The notes beneath the pieces were generated by a model that was not told the origin of the DNA, made no database searches, and saw nothing but the letters and a program-made list of their open reading frames with translations. DNA of 64,000 nucleotides from CAVZBT01 sp963773605 (GTDB lineage Bacteria; Acidobacteriota; UBA6911): positions 496,001 through 560,000 of the forward strand of contig CAVZBT010000012.1 in assembly GCA_963773605.1 (NCBI GenBank). The letters are read 5' to 3'. How positions within the stretch are numbered: position 1 is the first letter of the stretch; each line of letters begins with the position of its first letter. The position numbers were made by a program, and so were the translations under genes. Shown in pieces: positions 1 through 9,289 of this stretch.

Positions 1-76
1 ACGACGCCGAGAAACGCGGCGGTGAGGGCGATCTCCGGATAGAACAGCGCAGGTCCTGCAGGAGCTGAGGATTCAT
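1..76 (-). CDS. complex I antiporter-like subunit, N-terminal fragment (NuoN-like?)
   Basis: An ATG lies 3 bases after the nuoK stop, and the gene runs off the left edge after about 25 codons. The first ten residues are followed by a frame change; past it the reading FYPEIALTAAFLGV resembles the start of NuoN, which commonly begins with a PEI/PEL motif in its first membrane helix, better than NuoL or NuoM. Proton-pumping subunits L, M and N normally follow nuoK, so position supports an antiporter-like subunit. The piece is too short to settle which one. Confidence 0.4.
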   Translation of the reverse strand, partial: MNPQLLQDLRCSIRRSPSPPRFSAS

Positions 77-79
77 GGC

Positions 80-385
80 TTATCCCTTGAGCGTGTCCGC
101 GTGGTCGAGATTGACGGATCGGATTAGCCGATACATCGAAAGCACGATGGCGAGCGCGACGGCCGCCTCCGCCGCGGCGATGACGATGACGAAGATCGCG
201 AACATCTGGCCGTCGAGGTTGCCCGCCGAGAACCTCGAGAACGCGACCAGGTTGATGTTGGCCGAATTCAGGATCAGTTCGACTCCCATCAGCACGTTGA
301 CGGCGTTCTTGCGCGTCAGCACGCACATGATGCCCAGGGAAAAAAGCGCGGCGCTGATGATCAGATAGTGGGTGAGTCCGATCAT
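80..385 (-). CDS. nuoK: NADH-quinone oxidoreductase subunit K
   Basis: Small membrane subunit of complex I, 101 residues, the usual length for NuoK. Three hydrophobic helices are visible. The two buried glutamates needed for proton movement in this family appear at Glu36 (in LMGVELILNS) and Glu73 (in the AAAEAAVAL helix), matching Glu36 and Glu72 of the E. coli protein. The start codon overlaps the end of nuoJ by 4 bases, so the two are probably translationally coupled. This gene is intact, unlike its neighbour nuoJ. Confidence 0.95.
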   Translation of the reverse strand: MIGLTHYLIISAALFSLGIMCVLTRKNAVNVLMGVELILNSANINLVAFSRFSAGNLDGQMFAIFVIVIAAAEAAVALAIVLSMYRLIRSVNLDHADTLKG

Positions 386-909
386 TCCTGTCTCCTCCTG
401 ACGATCATCGCGGCGCCAATCAGCGCGACGAGCAGAAAGATGGACGCGACTTCAAACGGCAGGATGTATTCCTTCATGAACAGCTCGCCGATCTGCGCGG
501 TCGTCGGATTCGGGCGCTCGTCTCGCCGTGGCCGGCCCACGTGGTTTGCATCATCACGCCAATCAGGGTGATGAACACCGCGAGCGACCAGCAGCAGCGC
601 CGGGCAGAACTGGAAGGTGTCGGACTTCAGGTCCAGGCTGTAGAGCTTGTGCGTCAGCATCACGCCGAACAGCAGCAGGACCAGGATGCCGCCGACATAG
701 ATGACCATCTGGGTCGCGGCCAGGAAATCCGCCCCGAGAAAACGTACAGCGCCGCCACGCCGAAGAAGGTGAACAGCAGGCCGAAGGCGGAGTGGATCAG
801 GCTGCGCGAGAAAACCACCACCGCCGCGGAGATGACGGTCATGGCGGCGAAGACAGTAAAAAAGGATCTGGGCTGACGAGTGATGTGTCCATAAGGGTGC
901 AGTCGTCAC
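382..909 (-). CDS. nuoJ: NADH-quinone oxidoreductase subunit J (frame-broken)
   Basis: Membrane subunit of complex I. The best start is a GTG at 909 that overlaps the nuoI stop (GTGA). The reading then needs several frame changes: near 855 (after the QILFY segment), near 735 (between SLIHSAFGLLFTFFGVAALYVF and GADFLAATQMVIYVGGILVLLLF), and at least one more around 490-600 before the C-terminal helix at 382-480. When joined, the pieces give a normal NuoJ with its conserved second and third helices, and its position between nuoI and nuoK is canonical. Clustering of breaks in a core respiratory gene points to sequence error rather than a pseudogene, but real decay cannot be excluded. Confidence 0.8.
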   Translation of the reverse strand: MTTAPLWTHHSSAQILFYCLRRHDRHLRGGGGFLAQPDPLRLRPAVHLLRRGGAVRFLGADFLAATQMVIYVGGILVLLLFGVMLTHKLYSLDLKSDTFQFCPALLLVARGVHHPDWRDDANHVGRPRRDERPNPTTAQIGELFMKEYILPFEVASIFLLVALIGAAMIVRRRQE

Positions 910-1388
910 ACTTTCGAGGCGTGCTCCTTGGGGGTTGTGTACAGCGGCTTGTCGACGGCGAAGTGATAGAGGTGTTCCTTCTTGTCGTAGACGGAGTATT
1001 CGTATTCCGGCGTCATCACCAGGCAGTGCGTCGGACACGGGAAGGTGCACAGCGCGCAGTAGCAGCAGAGGGTCATGTCGATGTCGAACACATACGTGCG
1101 CAGCTTGATCGCGGTGCCGTCCGAGGCGAAAATCGCCGGTTCGTCCTTCCCGCGCTTTTCCGTCTGGATGTCGATGCAGTCGGTCGGGCAGACGCGCGCG
1201 CACTGGCCGCAGCCGATGCAGTCCTCGATCTTGTTGAACAGCCGCGCCCGGGCCCGCTCCGGCAGGTTCCACTTCACCGTCGGGTACTGCAGCGTCACCG
1301 AGCGTGTGAACAGGTGCTTCCACGCCACCCACATCGAGATGTAAGTGGTCGTGAGCCCCAGCCCGATGTCCCTGAAATATTCCGCCAT
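906..1388 (-). CDS. nuoI: NADH-quinone oxidoreductase subunit I (first copy)
   Basis: Peripheral FeS subunit of complex I, 160 residues, carrying electrons toward NuoB. Two complete CxxCxxCxxxC tetrads are present: Cys57, 60, 63 and 67 (CIGCGQCARVCP), and Cys108, 111, 114 and 118. An additional cysteine (Cys109) sits directly beside the second tetrad, giving CCYCALC instead of the common CIFCGLC. It lies 68 bases after nuoH, and its stop overlaps the nuoJ GTG. A second NuoI of clearly different sequence is encoded at 18264-18755. Confidence 0.93.
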   Translation of the reverse strand: MAEYFRDIGLGLTTTYISMWVAWKHLFTRSVTLQYPTVKWNLPERARARLFNKIEDCIGCGQCARVCPTDCIDIQTEKRGKDEPAIFASDGTAIKLRTYVFDIDMTLCCYCALCTFPCPTHCLVMTPEYEYSVYDKKEHLYHFAVDKPLYTTPKEHASKV

Positions 1389-1456
1389 GATCCATCCCTA
1401 CGGATGCGCCGGGGCGCCCGCGACCGCGAGGGTCGTGCAACCCGCGTCGAACCCTT

Positions 1457-2514
1457 TCATAAAACCGCCAGCCACCCCACCCCGAGGACCAGGATGAAAC
1501 CGAGCGGGAGCATCACTTTCCAGCACACATACATGAGCTGGTCGACCCGCAGCCGCGGGAGCGACCAGCGCAGCCACATCTGCACAAAAATCAGCGCCAG
1601 CGCCTTCAGCGTAGAACAGCATCGGACCGGGGATGAGCTGGCGCGGCACCCAGGCGGCCGGCAGCACCTGGCTCCAGCCGCCCAGGAACAGCGTCGTCGC
1701 GATGCCCGCCACCACGAACATGTTGGCGTACTCGGCCAGGAAGAAGAACGCGAACCGCATGCCCGGAGTACTCGGTGTGATACCCCGCAACCAGTTCCGA
1801 TTCCGCTTCCGGGATGTCAAAGGGCGTCCGGTTGACTTCGGCGAGCGAGCAGAGGAAGTAAACGAAGAAGGCGACGAAGGTGAACGGGTTGCGGAACAGG
1901 AACCAGTGGTGTATCCCCCCGGCCTGGGCCCGCACGATATCCTGCATCGACAGGCTGCCCACCGGTATGACGATCGCCATAATGGCGAGCGCGGCCGGGA
2001 TCTCGTAGCTGACGATCTGGGCCGCCCCGCGCATTCCGCCATAGAGCGCGTACTTGTTGTTGGAGGCCCAGCCCGCCATGATGATGCCGACCACCGAGAG
2101 ACTTGTCACCGCGACGACGTACAGTATCCCAATGTTCAGGTCAGACACGATCGAGGACGCCCCGAACGGGATGACGACCAGAGACGCGAACGAGGCCACG
2201 AACACCAGCGCCGGTGCCACGCGGAAAAGGAGCGGGTCCGCGGCCGCGGGGATGATGTCTTCCTTGAGCAGCAGCTTGAGGCCATCCGCCAGCGATTGCG
2301 CCCACCCGTGCCAGCCTCCGACGTACATGGGGCCAAGCCGGTCCTGCATGTGCGCCGACACCTTCCGCTCGAGCCAAACCAGGAACATGACGAAGATCGC
2401 GAGCAGCGCAAGGACCAGGGCGGCGCTGACGAGCTGTGCGATAAAGGTCTGCAGCGCCCCGGGAATGGCGCCGTAGTTGGGTATGAGTTGCAGCAGCTGA
2501 TTGATGGATTCCAT
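1457..2514 (-). CDS. nuoH: NADH-quinone oxidoreductase subunit H (two frame breaks)
   Basis: Membrane subunit of complex I that forms much of the quinone chamber. The intact N-terminal part (2514 to about 1770) has the family signatures: an early WLERKVSAHMQDRLGP segment, and LAEVNRTPFDIPEAESELVAG, the acidic loop facing the quinone site. The frame changes near 1768 (just after AGYHTEYSG) and again near 1612; the continuing frames carry the helices MRFAFFFLAEYANMF and GFILVLGVGWLAVL, followed by a stop at 1457. It starts 16 bases after nuoD. The joined length of about 350 residues is normal for the family. Confidence 0.88.
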
Positions 2515-2529
2515 CGGATCGGTCCTCTA

Positions 2530-3653
2530 CTAACGGTCAATCTCACCCAGGACGATGTCGATGCTGCCGACCAGGGCAACGATGTCGGAGATCATGGCGC
2601 CGCGGCTCATCTCCTTGAAGGCGCTCATCACGGTGAAGCACGGCGACTTCACCTTGACGCGGTACGGCTTGAGCCCGCCGTCGCTGACGATGTAGTAGCC
2701 CAGTTCGCCGCGGGGGCACTCCGTGCGCATGTAGACCTCGCCCGCCGGGGGCTTGATGCGCTTCGGAATGGCCTCGTGCACATCGCCCGGGGTGAGCATC
2801 TTGCACTGCCTGCCGGACGATCTTGCAGCGACTCCTTGACCTCCATAATCCGGACGATGTAGCGGTCGAAACAGGATCCGACGGGGCCGAACTCCCCCCG
2901 GCCGACAGGGACGTCGAAGTCGATCTCCCCGTACCCCAGGTACGGCTCGTTCTTGCGCACGTCGAACTTGACGCCGCTGCCACGCAGGTTCGGACCTGTG
3001 ACACCGTAACTGATCGCCCTCTCGGGACTGAGAATCCCGACGGAGGCCGTGCGCTTCACGAAGATGTGGTTATCGGAGAGGAGCCGGTTGAGGCTGTCGA
3101 CCTGCGGTTCGAAGTAGTCCACGAAGTCTATGACCTTCTTTTCGAAGCCGGGCTTGACGTCGTACATCAGACCGCCGATCCAGTTGTAGTTATACAGCAG
3201 CCGCGCCCCGCAGGTCTCCTCGAAGATGTCCAGGATCGTCTCGCGGTCGCGGAAGCAGTGCAGGAACGGCGTAAACGAGCCCATGTCGTTGCCATAGGTG
3301 CCGGCGGCCAGCAGGTGGCTGGCGATCCGGTTCAGCTCCGCCATGATGATGCGCAGGCAGCGCACCCGGTTGTTCACCTGGATGCCCATGAGCTTCTCGA
3401 CCGTGAGAACGTAGCCGAGCTCCATGTTCATCGCGGCAATGTAATCCATGCGGTCGGTAAACGGGATCACACCCGGGTAGTCGACGTTTTCGGCGTGCTT
3501 CTCGAAGCAGCGGTGCAGGTATCCGATGTGCGGGATCGCTTCCGCCACCACTTCGCCGTCGGTCTTGAGCTCCAGCCGCAGGACCCCGTGGGTGGACGGG
3601 TGCTGGGGCCCCATGTTGAGGGTCATCGTTTCGCCGCTGTACTCGACTTGCAT
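2530..3653 (-). CDS. nuoD: NADH-quinone oxidoreductase subunit D (first copy, frame-broken)
   Basis: 49-kDa-type subunit of complex I that forms the quinone pocket with NuoB. The N-terminal signatures GPQHPSTHGVLRL and GYLHRCFEKHAEN are present, with PFTDRMDY shortly after. The frame breaks twice within about 25 bases near 2820 (after MEVKESL), best explained by two single-base insertions, and the C-terminal frame continues through CPRGELGYYIVSDG to VLGEIDR, the usual NuoD ending. It lies 25 bases after nuoC. There is no CxxC pair at either end, so it is not a nickel hydrogenase large subunit. A second NuoD is at 23049-24389. Confidence 0.92.
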
Positions 3654-3678
3654 TTTCTACTCCAGATTCGCCGCCGTG

Positions 3679-4146
3679 CTACACCGGCATGTCGCGGTAG
3701 GTCTTCGGGGCCTTGTAGTCTTTGCGCAGCGGATAGCCTTCCCAATCGTCGGGAAGCAGGATCCGGCGGTGGTCGCTGTGCCCCTCGAATACGACGCCGA
3801 ACATGTCGTACGTTTCGCGCTCGTGCCAGTTGGCCACGGCCCACACCGACTCCACCGTGTGCACGGCAGGGTTTTCCCGCGGCAGGCGGCACTTCAGGGT
3901 GTAACGGTGACCGAGTTCCAGGGAGGTCGCGATATAGACCACTTCGATGCGGTCCTTGTAATCGACGCCGCCGAGCAACTCGAGGTGGTTCATCTTCAAC
4001 CGCTGGTCGTCCCGGACAAAGCGGCTGACTTCGAGCACAGCCTCGGGAAGGACCACGCTCCAGGGGTTGGTACCGTCCGTCTTCGAGTCGAGGATCTTCT
4101 CGCCGAAGGTTTCTTTCAACAGGGTGGAGATCTCCGCTGGATTCAT
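3679..4146 (-). CDS. nuoC: NADH-quinone oxidoreductase subunit C
   Basis: 30-kDa-type subunit of complex I, 155 residues from the ATG at 4146. That start overlaps the nuoB stop (ATGA) and is preferred to a longer open frame that merely runs antisense-free into nuoB. The signature WHERETYDMFGVVFEGHSDHRRILLPDDWEGYPLRKDY is recognisable across the C-terminal third. It is a stand-alone NuoC, not fused to NuoD. It assembles with NuoB, D and I to form the connecting arm. Confidence 0.94.
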   Translation of the reverse strand: MNPAEISTLLKETFGEKILDSKTDGTNPWSVVLPEAVLEVSRFVRDDQRLKMNHLELLGGVDYKDRIEVVYIATSLELGHRYTLKCRLPRENPAVHTVESVWAVANWHERETYDMFGVVFEGHSDHRRILLPDDWEGYPLRKDYKAPKTYRDMPV

Positions 4147-4646
4147 GCCTTGACACCCTCCCGTTTCCTGGCTATGGTCTCCCGGCGGATCTTCTTCTGC
4201 AGCAGCATCAGGCCTTCCAGCAGGGACTCGGGTCTGGGCGGGCAACCGGGGACGAAGACGTCCACCGGTATGATCTCGTCGACGCCCTTAAGGACATGGT
4301 ATCCGTGCTGCCAGTAAGGCCCTCCATTGTTGGCGCAGCTCCCCATGGAGATCACGTACTTCGGTTCGGGCATCTGCGCGTACAACAGCTTGATGCGAGT
4401 GGCCATTTTCAGGGTGACGGTGCCGGCGACGATCATGATGTCCGCCTGGCGCGGGCTGCCCCGGAACACCTCGGCGCCGAAGCGGGCCAGGTCGTAGCGC
4501 GAGGCTCCGGTCGCCATCATCTCAATGGCACAGCAAGCCAGTCCGAAAGACATCGGCCACGGTGACGAGGACCTCGCCCAGTTCATTATCCAGTCGAGGG
4601 ACGTTATGAAAACGTTCTCCTCGAACTTACCGTCCAGCACTCCCAT
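4143..4646 (-). CDS. nuoB: NADH-quinone oxidoreductase subunit B (first copy)
   Basis: Carries the terminal FeS cluster N2 that reduces quinone. All four ligands are visible in 167 residues: the tandem Cys38-Cys39 (in LACCAIEMM), Cys104 (MGSCANNGG) and Cys135 (VPGCPPRPE). The start overlaps the end of nuoA by 20 bases and the stop overlaps the nuoC start, as expected for a tightly coupled nuo operon. A second, divergent NuoB is encoded at 24427-24895. Confidence 0.95.
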   Translation of the reverse strand: MGVLDGKFEENVFITSLDWIMNWARSSSPWPMSFGLACCAIEMMATGASRYDLARFGAEVFRGSPRQADIMIVAGTVTLKMATRIKLLYAQMPEPKYVISMGSCANNGGPYWQHGYHVLKGVDEIIPVDVFVPGCPPRPESLLEGLMLLQKKIRRETIARKREGVKA

Positions 4647-5079
4647 ATACTTCCTCCAGTTCCTGCGCGGTCTTCGGCTCCGCAGGAGCGGCTGCGGTCA
4701 TCTCGTGCAGATCCTCCGGCCTGACCCACTCGAGGTCGCCCTTGCGCCAAACGTAGGCGAGCCCCACGACGAGGATGCCGATGAAAATCAGCCCCTCGAC
4801 AAACGCGAACATACCCAGCGTCTTGAACACGACGGCCCAGGGCAGCAGGAACACGATTTCAACGTCGAAAATGATGAAGATCAGGGCGAATACGTAGAAC
4901 CGTATGTTGAACTGGACCCACGCGATGCCGACGGGGGTCTCGCCGCACTCGTAAGTTTTGAGCTTGTCCGGCGAAGGCGTGCCCTTGGGCCGGATCAGCT
5001 TCGAGAGCAACAGGCTGATCACGACAAACGCGAGGGCCACCAGCATGAAGAGGAGGACACCTGCAAAACTCGACTCCAT
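4627..5079 (-). CDS. nuoA: NADH-quinone oxidoreductase subunit A
   Basis: Small membrane subunit of complex I and first gene of the operon. Three hydrophobic helices occur at about residues 8-28, 60-82 and 88-110; the loop YECGETPVG and the segment FDVEIVFLLPW are family signatures. I chose the ATG at 5079, which has AAGGAG about 9 bases upstream; a GTG two codons earlier is possible. The tail after about residue 120 is hydrophilic and somewhat long (150 residues in total). Confidence 0.94.
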   Translation of the reverse strand: MESSFAGVLLFMLVALAFVVISLLLSKLIRPKGTPSPDKLKTYECGETPVGIAWVQFNIRFYVFALIFIIFDVEIVFLLPWAVVFKTLGMFAFVEGLIFIGILVVGLAYVWRKGDLEWVRPEDLHEMTAAAPAEPKTAQELEEVYGSAGR

Positions 5080-5379
5080 AGGCACACTCTCCTTGCCTAA
5101 AACCCGTCCTGGCCGGAAACCGCAAAGCTCTGGATCCGTGCTACCTTACCTATCAGATGGCTTTTCTGCAAGCAATTCCTGGAGGCAGGTCCGGGCGGCT
5201 TTTGAGCGTAAGTTCAAGAGATAGAATACCTACCATCGAGGAGCCGGTCAAGGGTCATGAGGGCCGGCAACCCGGGCGAAAGCCCCGAGCGCTCCGGGGG
5301 AGTTCCCGTGCGTTTTAGCCTCAGTATGGGAGCCAAGAAGATGGCTGAATCTCGGGTCCCTCTTGTATGATAGGGGTTT
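5080..5379. other. divergent intergenic region, nuoA / reductase
   Basis: About 300 bases between the divergent nuoA operon and the reductase at 5380. It must hold the promoters of both, but I see no convincing -35/-10 pair for either. A TATGAT at about 5364 lies close to the reductase start. Open frames crossing here are shadows. Confidence 0.4.
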
Positions 5380-6414
5380 ATGAAAGCGATCCGATTTCAC
5401 CAGCATGGCGGAACAGATCAGCTTCGTTTCGAAGACGCGCCCGATCCCATACCCGGCCCCGGGGAGATCGTCGTCCGGGTAAAGGCGTGCGCGCTCAACT
5501 TCCTCGACATCTGGGAACGTCGCGGGCTGCCCATAGTGAAGATCCCGCTGCCGCACATCTCCGGCAGCGATATCGCCGGCGTGGTGGATAGCGTGGGGCC
5601 CGGCGTGACCGCCGTAAAACCGGGCGACCGCACCCTGATCAACCCCGGGGTCAGCTGCATGCACTGCGCAGCCTGCTACGAGGGAAACGACAACTTCTGC
5701 CCGCGCTACTCCGTCCTGGGCTACATCTCCGACGGGGGTTATGCCGAGCGGGTCAAGGTCCCCGATGTCAACGCACTCCCCTTCCCCGAGGGCCTCGAGT
5801 TCCACGAAGCTGCGGCCATTCCGCTCGTGTTTACGACCGCGTGGCATATGCTGGTGACCCGCTGTGGGATCAAGGGGGGCGACGACGTCCTGATCCTGGG
5901 CGCGGGCAGCGGCGTCGGGAGCGCGGCAATTCAGATCGCCAAGTATTTCCATGCCCGGGTGATCACCACCGCAGGATCCCAGGCAAAGCTCGAGCAGGCG
6001 CTCGCCCTCGGGGCGGACTTCGTGATCGACCACACGCGGCAGAAGATCCGCGACGAGGTAAAGACAATCACGCACCGGCGCGGGGTCGACATCGTCTTCG
6101 AACACATCGGCGCCGCAACCTGGGACGACAGCGTCAGCAGCCTTGCCCCACGCGGGCGGCTGGTCACCTGCGGCGCCACGACAGGTTACGAAGCGCGCAT
6201 AGACCTGCGGCACCTGTTCGCCAAGCAGATCTCGATCCTGGGCTCGTACGTGGGATCCAAGCACGAGTTGCTGAAAGTGCTGGCGCTCGTCAACCAGGGG
6301 CAGCTCAAGCCGGTGGTCTCCGGCATCCTGCCCCTGCGCGAAGCGGCGCGGGCACAGAGCCTGCTGGAATCCCGGCAACACTTTGGGAAGGTGGTCCTGA
6401 CCGTCGGCGACTGA
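5380..6414 (+). CDS. zinc-type medium-chain alcohol dehydrogenase/quinone reductase
   Basis: A 344-residue member of the medium-chain dehydrogenase/reductase superfamily. The GroES-like catalytic domain contains the structural zinc cysteines near residues 92-107 (in CMHCAACYEGNDNFC), and the NAD(P)-binding Rossmann loop is GAGSGVGSAA near residue 171. This arrangement fits the zinc-dependent alcohol dehydrogenase branch, but the substrate cannot be read from the sequence. It is monocistronic or followed after 58 bases by the FeS membrane protein at 6473 on the same strand, so the pair may be co-transcribed. Confidence 0.85.
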   Translation: MKAIRFHQHGGTDQLRFEDAPDPIPGPGEIVVRVKACALNFLDIWERRGLPIVKIPLPHISGSDIAGVVDSVGPGVTAVKPGDRTLINPGVSCMHCAACYEGNDNFCPRYSVLGYISDGGYAERVKVPDVNALPFPEGLEFHEAAAIPLVFTTAWHMLVTRCGIKGGDDVLILGAGSGVGSAAIQIAKYFHARVITTAGSQAKLEQALALGADFVIDHTRQKIRDEVKTITHRRGVDIVFEHIGAATWDDSVSSLAPRGRLVTCGATTGYEARIDLRHLFAKQISILGSYVGSKHELLKVLALVNQGQLKPVVSGILPLREAARAQSLLESRQHFGKVVLTVGD

Positions 6415-6472
6415 GACAACGGCCGTCCACAGTGCGGGCTCGCTCAATCCTGAATCGAACCGAGGCTGATTT

Positions 6473-8465
6473 ATGATTCGTTCCGCTCTGTTCGCGGTCG
6501 TGTTGCTCGCCGCGCTCGGCTTTTTCGTCTACAGCTCGATCCGGCTCATCAAATCCCTGTCCATCGGGAAATCGGAAAGCCGCTTCGACCAGGTCGGCCG
6601 CCGGCTGAAGAACGTGCTGGTGGTTGCGTTCGGTCAGTCGAAACTGCTGCGCGAGCCGCTCGCGGGCCTGATGCACTTTTTCATCTTCTGGGGCTTCGTG
6701 GTCCTTTTGAGCGCCGTGCTGGAGGCGATCGTCGAGGGGCTCTTCCCCGGCTTCACGGTGGCGGCGCTCGGCCCGCTCTTCCCGCCGCTGGCGCTGCTGC
6801 AGGAGAGCATCGGGATCCTGGTCGCCCTGTCGTGCGTGGTGGCCCTCGTGCGCTGGTTCGTTGTGCCGCCGCGCAGGTACTTCGGCCCCGAGATCACGGG
6901 GCACGTGCGGCTCGACGCCACCCTGATTCTCTCCCTCATCCTGGCGATCATCGTCTCGATGTTCGGCACAAACGCCACCCGCATGCTTTTGAGCGGCCAA
7001 GTGCAGCATGTGCGTTTCGCATCGGCAGCGCTGTCTGGCCTGTTCGCGGGTAGCGGGAGCGTCGGCGTCTGGTTCGAAGTCTTCTGGTGGGTCCACATCC
7101 TGGTCGTGCTCGGCTTCCTGAATTACCTGCCGTACTCGAAGCACCTGCACGTGCTCACCTCGGTCCCCAACGTCTACTTCGCGTCGCTGGAACCCCGGGG
7201 CGAGTTGTCGAAGCTGAACCTGGAGGACGAAAACGCGGTCAAGTTCGGCGCCGACGACGTGACGGACCTCACCTGGAAACAGCTCCTGGACGGTTATACG
7301 TGCACCGACTGCGGCCGCTGCACGGCCGCATGCCCGGCCAACAGCACCGGAAAGGCCCTGAGCCCGCGCAAGATCATCATGAACATCCGACAGCGCACGG
7401 CCGAGATCGCCCCCATCGTGCTGGCCGGCGCGCAGGAACAGCATCAGGACACCACCGGACACCGGCTGCTCGACAACTTCGTCACCGAAGAGGAACTCTG
7501 GGCCTGCACCACGTGCCGGGCGTGCATGGAGGAATGCCCCGTCATGATCGAGCACGTCCCCGCGATCATCGACATGCGCCGCTTCCTCGTGCTGAGCGAG
7601 TCCCGCTTCCCCTCGGAACTCACCAACACCTTCAAGAACCTCGAGACGAACTTCACGCCCTGGGCGTTCAGCCACGAAACCCGCGCAGACTGGGCCAAAG
7701 GGCTCGACGTGAAGACGATGGCCGAGGTGGGCGGCAAGGTGGACATGCTGTACTGGGTCGGGTGCGCGGGTTCATACGACCGGCGCTACGAGAAGGTTTC
7801 GCGCGCCATGGTGAAGCTGCTGAACTCCGCCGGCGTACGGCTTCGCGATCCTCGGCACCGAGGAGAAGTGCAACGGCGATCCCGCACGGCGCGCCGGAAA
7901 CGAGTACCTGGCGCAGATGCTGATCACGGAAAATGTCGAGACGCTGAACCGCTACAAGGTCGGGAAAATCGTGACCACGTGCCCGCACTGTTTCAACACG
8001 CTCAAGAACGAGTACCCGCGGTTCGGCGGCCACTTCCAGGTCGTGCACCACACGGTCCTGCTGGAGGAATTGGTCCGTTCCGGAAAGCTGAAGGTGAGCC
8101 AAGAAGCCCGGGAAAAGGCAACGTTCCACGATTCCTGCTACATCGGCCGCTACAACGGCATCTACGACGCGCCCCGCTCGCTGCTCGAGCGCACCGGCGC
8201 CCAGCTGGTCGAGATGCCGCGGTCGCGCGATCGCGGTTTCTGTTGCGGCGCCGGAGGGGCAAGGATGTTCATGGAAGAAACCGTCGGGAAACGCGTCAAC
8301 ATCGAGCGGACAGAGGAGGCGCTGCGCCTCGCCCCGCAGACGATCGCCACGGCTTGCCCGTTCTGCATGACCATGATGACGGACGGGGTGAAGGCGAAAG
8401 ACGCGGAGGACTCGGTGCGGGTCCGGGATGTGGCGGAGGTCTTGGCCGACGCTATCGGCGCCTGA
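6473..8465 (+). CDS. membrane HdrD-like FeS oxidoreductase, ETF:menaquinone oxidoreductase-like (one frame break)
   Basis: The first 240 residues are a NarI-like membrane domain of about five helices with likely haem-ligand histidines (MHFFIFWG, VHILVV, and SKHLHVLT). Two 4Fe-4S tetrads follow at about residues 277-288 (CTDCGRCTAACP) and 345-356 (CTTCRACMEECP). Two HdrD-type cysteine-rich modules end the protein; the second reads HDSCYIGRYNG...FCCGAGG. The frame breaks near 7850, where one extra C in CGGCTTC fits. This NarI plus HdrD architecture is that of the proposed electron-transfer-flavoprotein:menaquinone oxidoreductases, which pass beta-oxidation electrons to menaquinone; etfAB genes are not adjacent. 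It converges with the redoxin gene, overlapping it by 14 bases. Confidence 0.82.
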
Positions 8466-9009
8466 TCGTGCAGCCGGGCGCCGGCGTTTCCGGAACCGCC
8501 ACCGGCCGCCCCTCCAGAATGGCTTCAACACTGTCCTCTACCGGCCCGGACCGTCCTGCACCCGGCGCCGTATTCTCCAACCCGCCGCGGTAGCGCAGCA
8601 CTCCGGACGGGTCGACTACGTACACACTCGGGGTGTGGTTGGCTCCGAATCTATCCGCCACGAGTCCGTCCGCGTCCAGCAGAACCGGGAACCCGACTTT
8701 CAGGTTCGCGGCGTTGCGCCGGATTTCCGCCGCCGTTTCGTTCGCGCTCGAGGCGATCCCGAGCACGACGACCCCCCGGCTGCCGAACTTCGCCCCGATC
8801 GCGCCGATCCGATCGGCGGCGGCGAGGGCCACGGGACACTTGAAAGACCAAAAGGCAACGACCACGGTCCTGCCGGCATAGCCGGACAGCGAATGGGTCG
8901 CCCCGTTCGTATCGTCAAGCCGGAAATCCGCAACCTTCGCCCCGATGTTTCCCGCCATCAGGCTGGGCGCGAGCCAAACGACGGTGAGCAGGCTGATCGA
9001 CTTAATCAT
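8452..9009 (-). CDS. exported redoxin/thioredoxin-like protein
   Basis: About 185 residues from the ATG at 9009, which opens a clear signal peptide (MIKSISLLTVVWLAPSLMAG). An upstream extension in the same frame crosses the repeat region and is not credible. The AhpC/TSA-type fold is indicated by FRLDDTNG, VVAFWSFKCPVA and TPSVYVVDPSGVLRYRG. Only one active-site cysteine is present (CPVA rather than CxxC), as in a branch of exported redoxins that also end in a short Gly-Cys tail (here PGCTIRRR). Likely a periplasmic peroxide or thiol enzyme. Confidence 0.8.
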   Translation of the reverse strand: MIKSISLLTVVWLAPSLMAGNIGAKVADFRLDDTNGATHSLSGYAGRTVVVAFWSFKCPVALAAADRIGAIGAKFGSRGVVVLGIASSANETAAEIRRNAANLKVGFPVLLDADGLVADRFGANHTPSVYVVDPSGVLRYRGGLENTAPGAGRSGPVEDSVEAILEGRPVAVPETPAPGCTIRRR

Positions 9010-9045
9010 GCTTGATCCTGCAGTGCGGGCGCGCTTGTGAGACAC

Positions 9046-9268
9046 GGCTCCCAGGCACCGCTTTCCCGGTTGTACCGCATCGGCAGGCATTAGCCAAAGG
9101 TCGGCGTCGAGCCGCCGCACTTCACACCCACCGAGTTCTTCGCTGGTACCACGCTCCATTTTCGTGCTTTTTCCTGGCGTCCGGCGCCTCGGCACCGCTT
9201 TCCAGCGTTGCGCTGCATCGGTAGCCGGTGGGCCAAGGGCGGCGCCCAGGCGCCGCCCTCCACACCCC
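9046..9268. repeat. intergenic palindromic repeat, locus 1 (two degraded units)
   Basis: Two related units of about 80 bases, at 9046-9127 and 9180-9268. Each contains a CGGCACCGCTTTCC-like block or its variant, a GCATCGG block, and a (C)CAAAGG-type block followed by a GC-rich inverted segment (GGCGTCGAGCCGCC or GGCGCCCAGGCGCC). The spacer between them contains ACCACGCTCCATTTTCGTG, shared with the locus near 19.8 kb. It lies between the redoxin 5' end and the E2 3' end. Confidence 0.7.
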
Positions 9269-9289
9269 CGCCGGCCGCAAGACGTGCGG

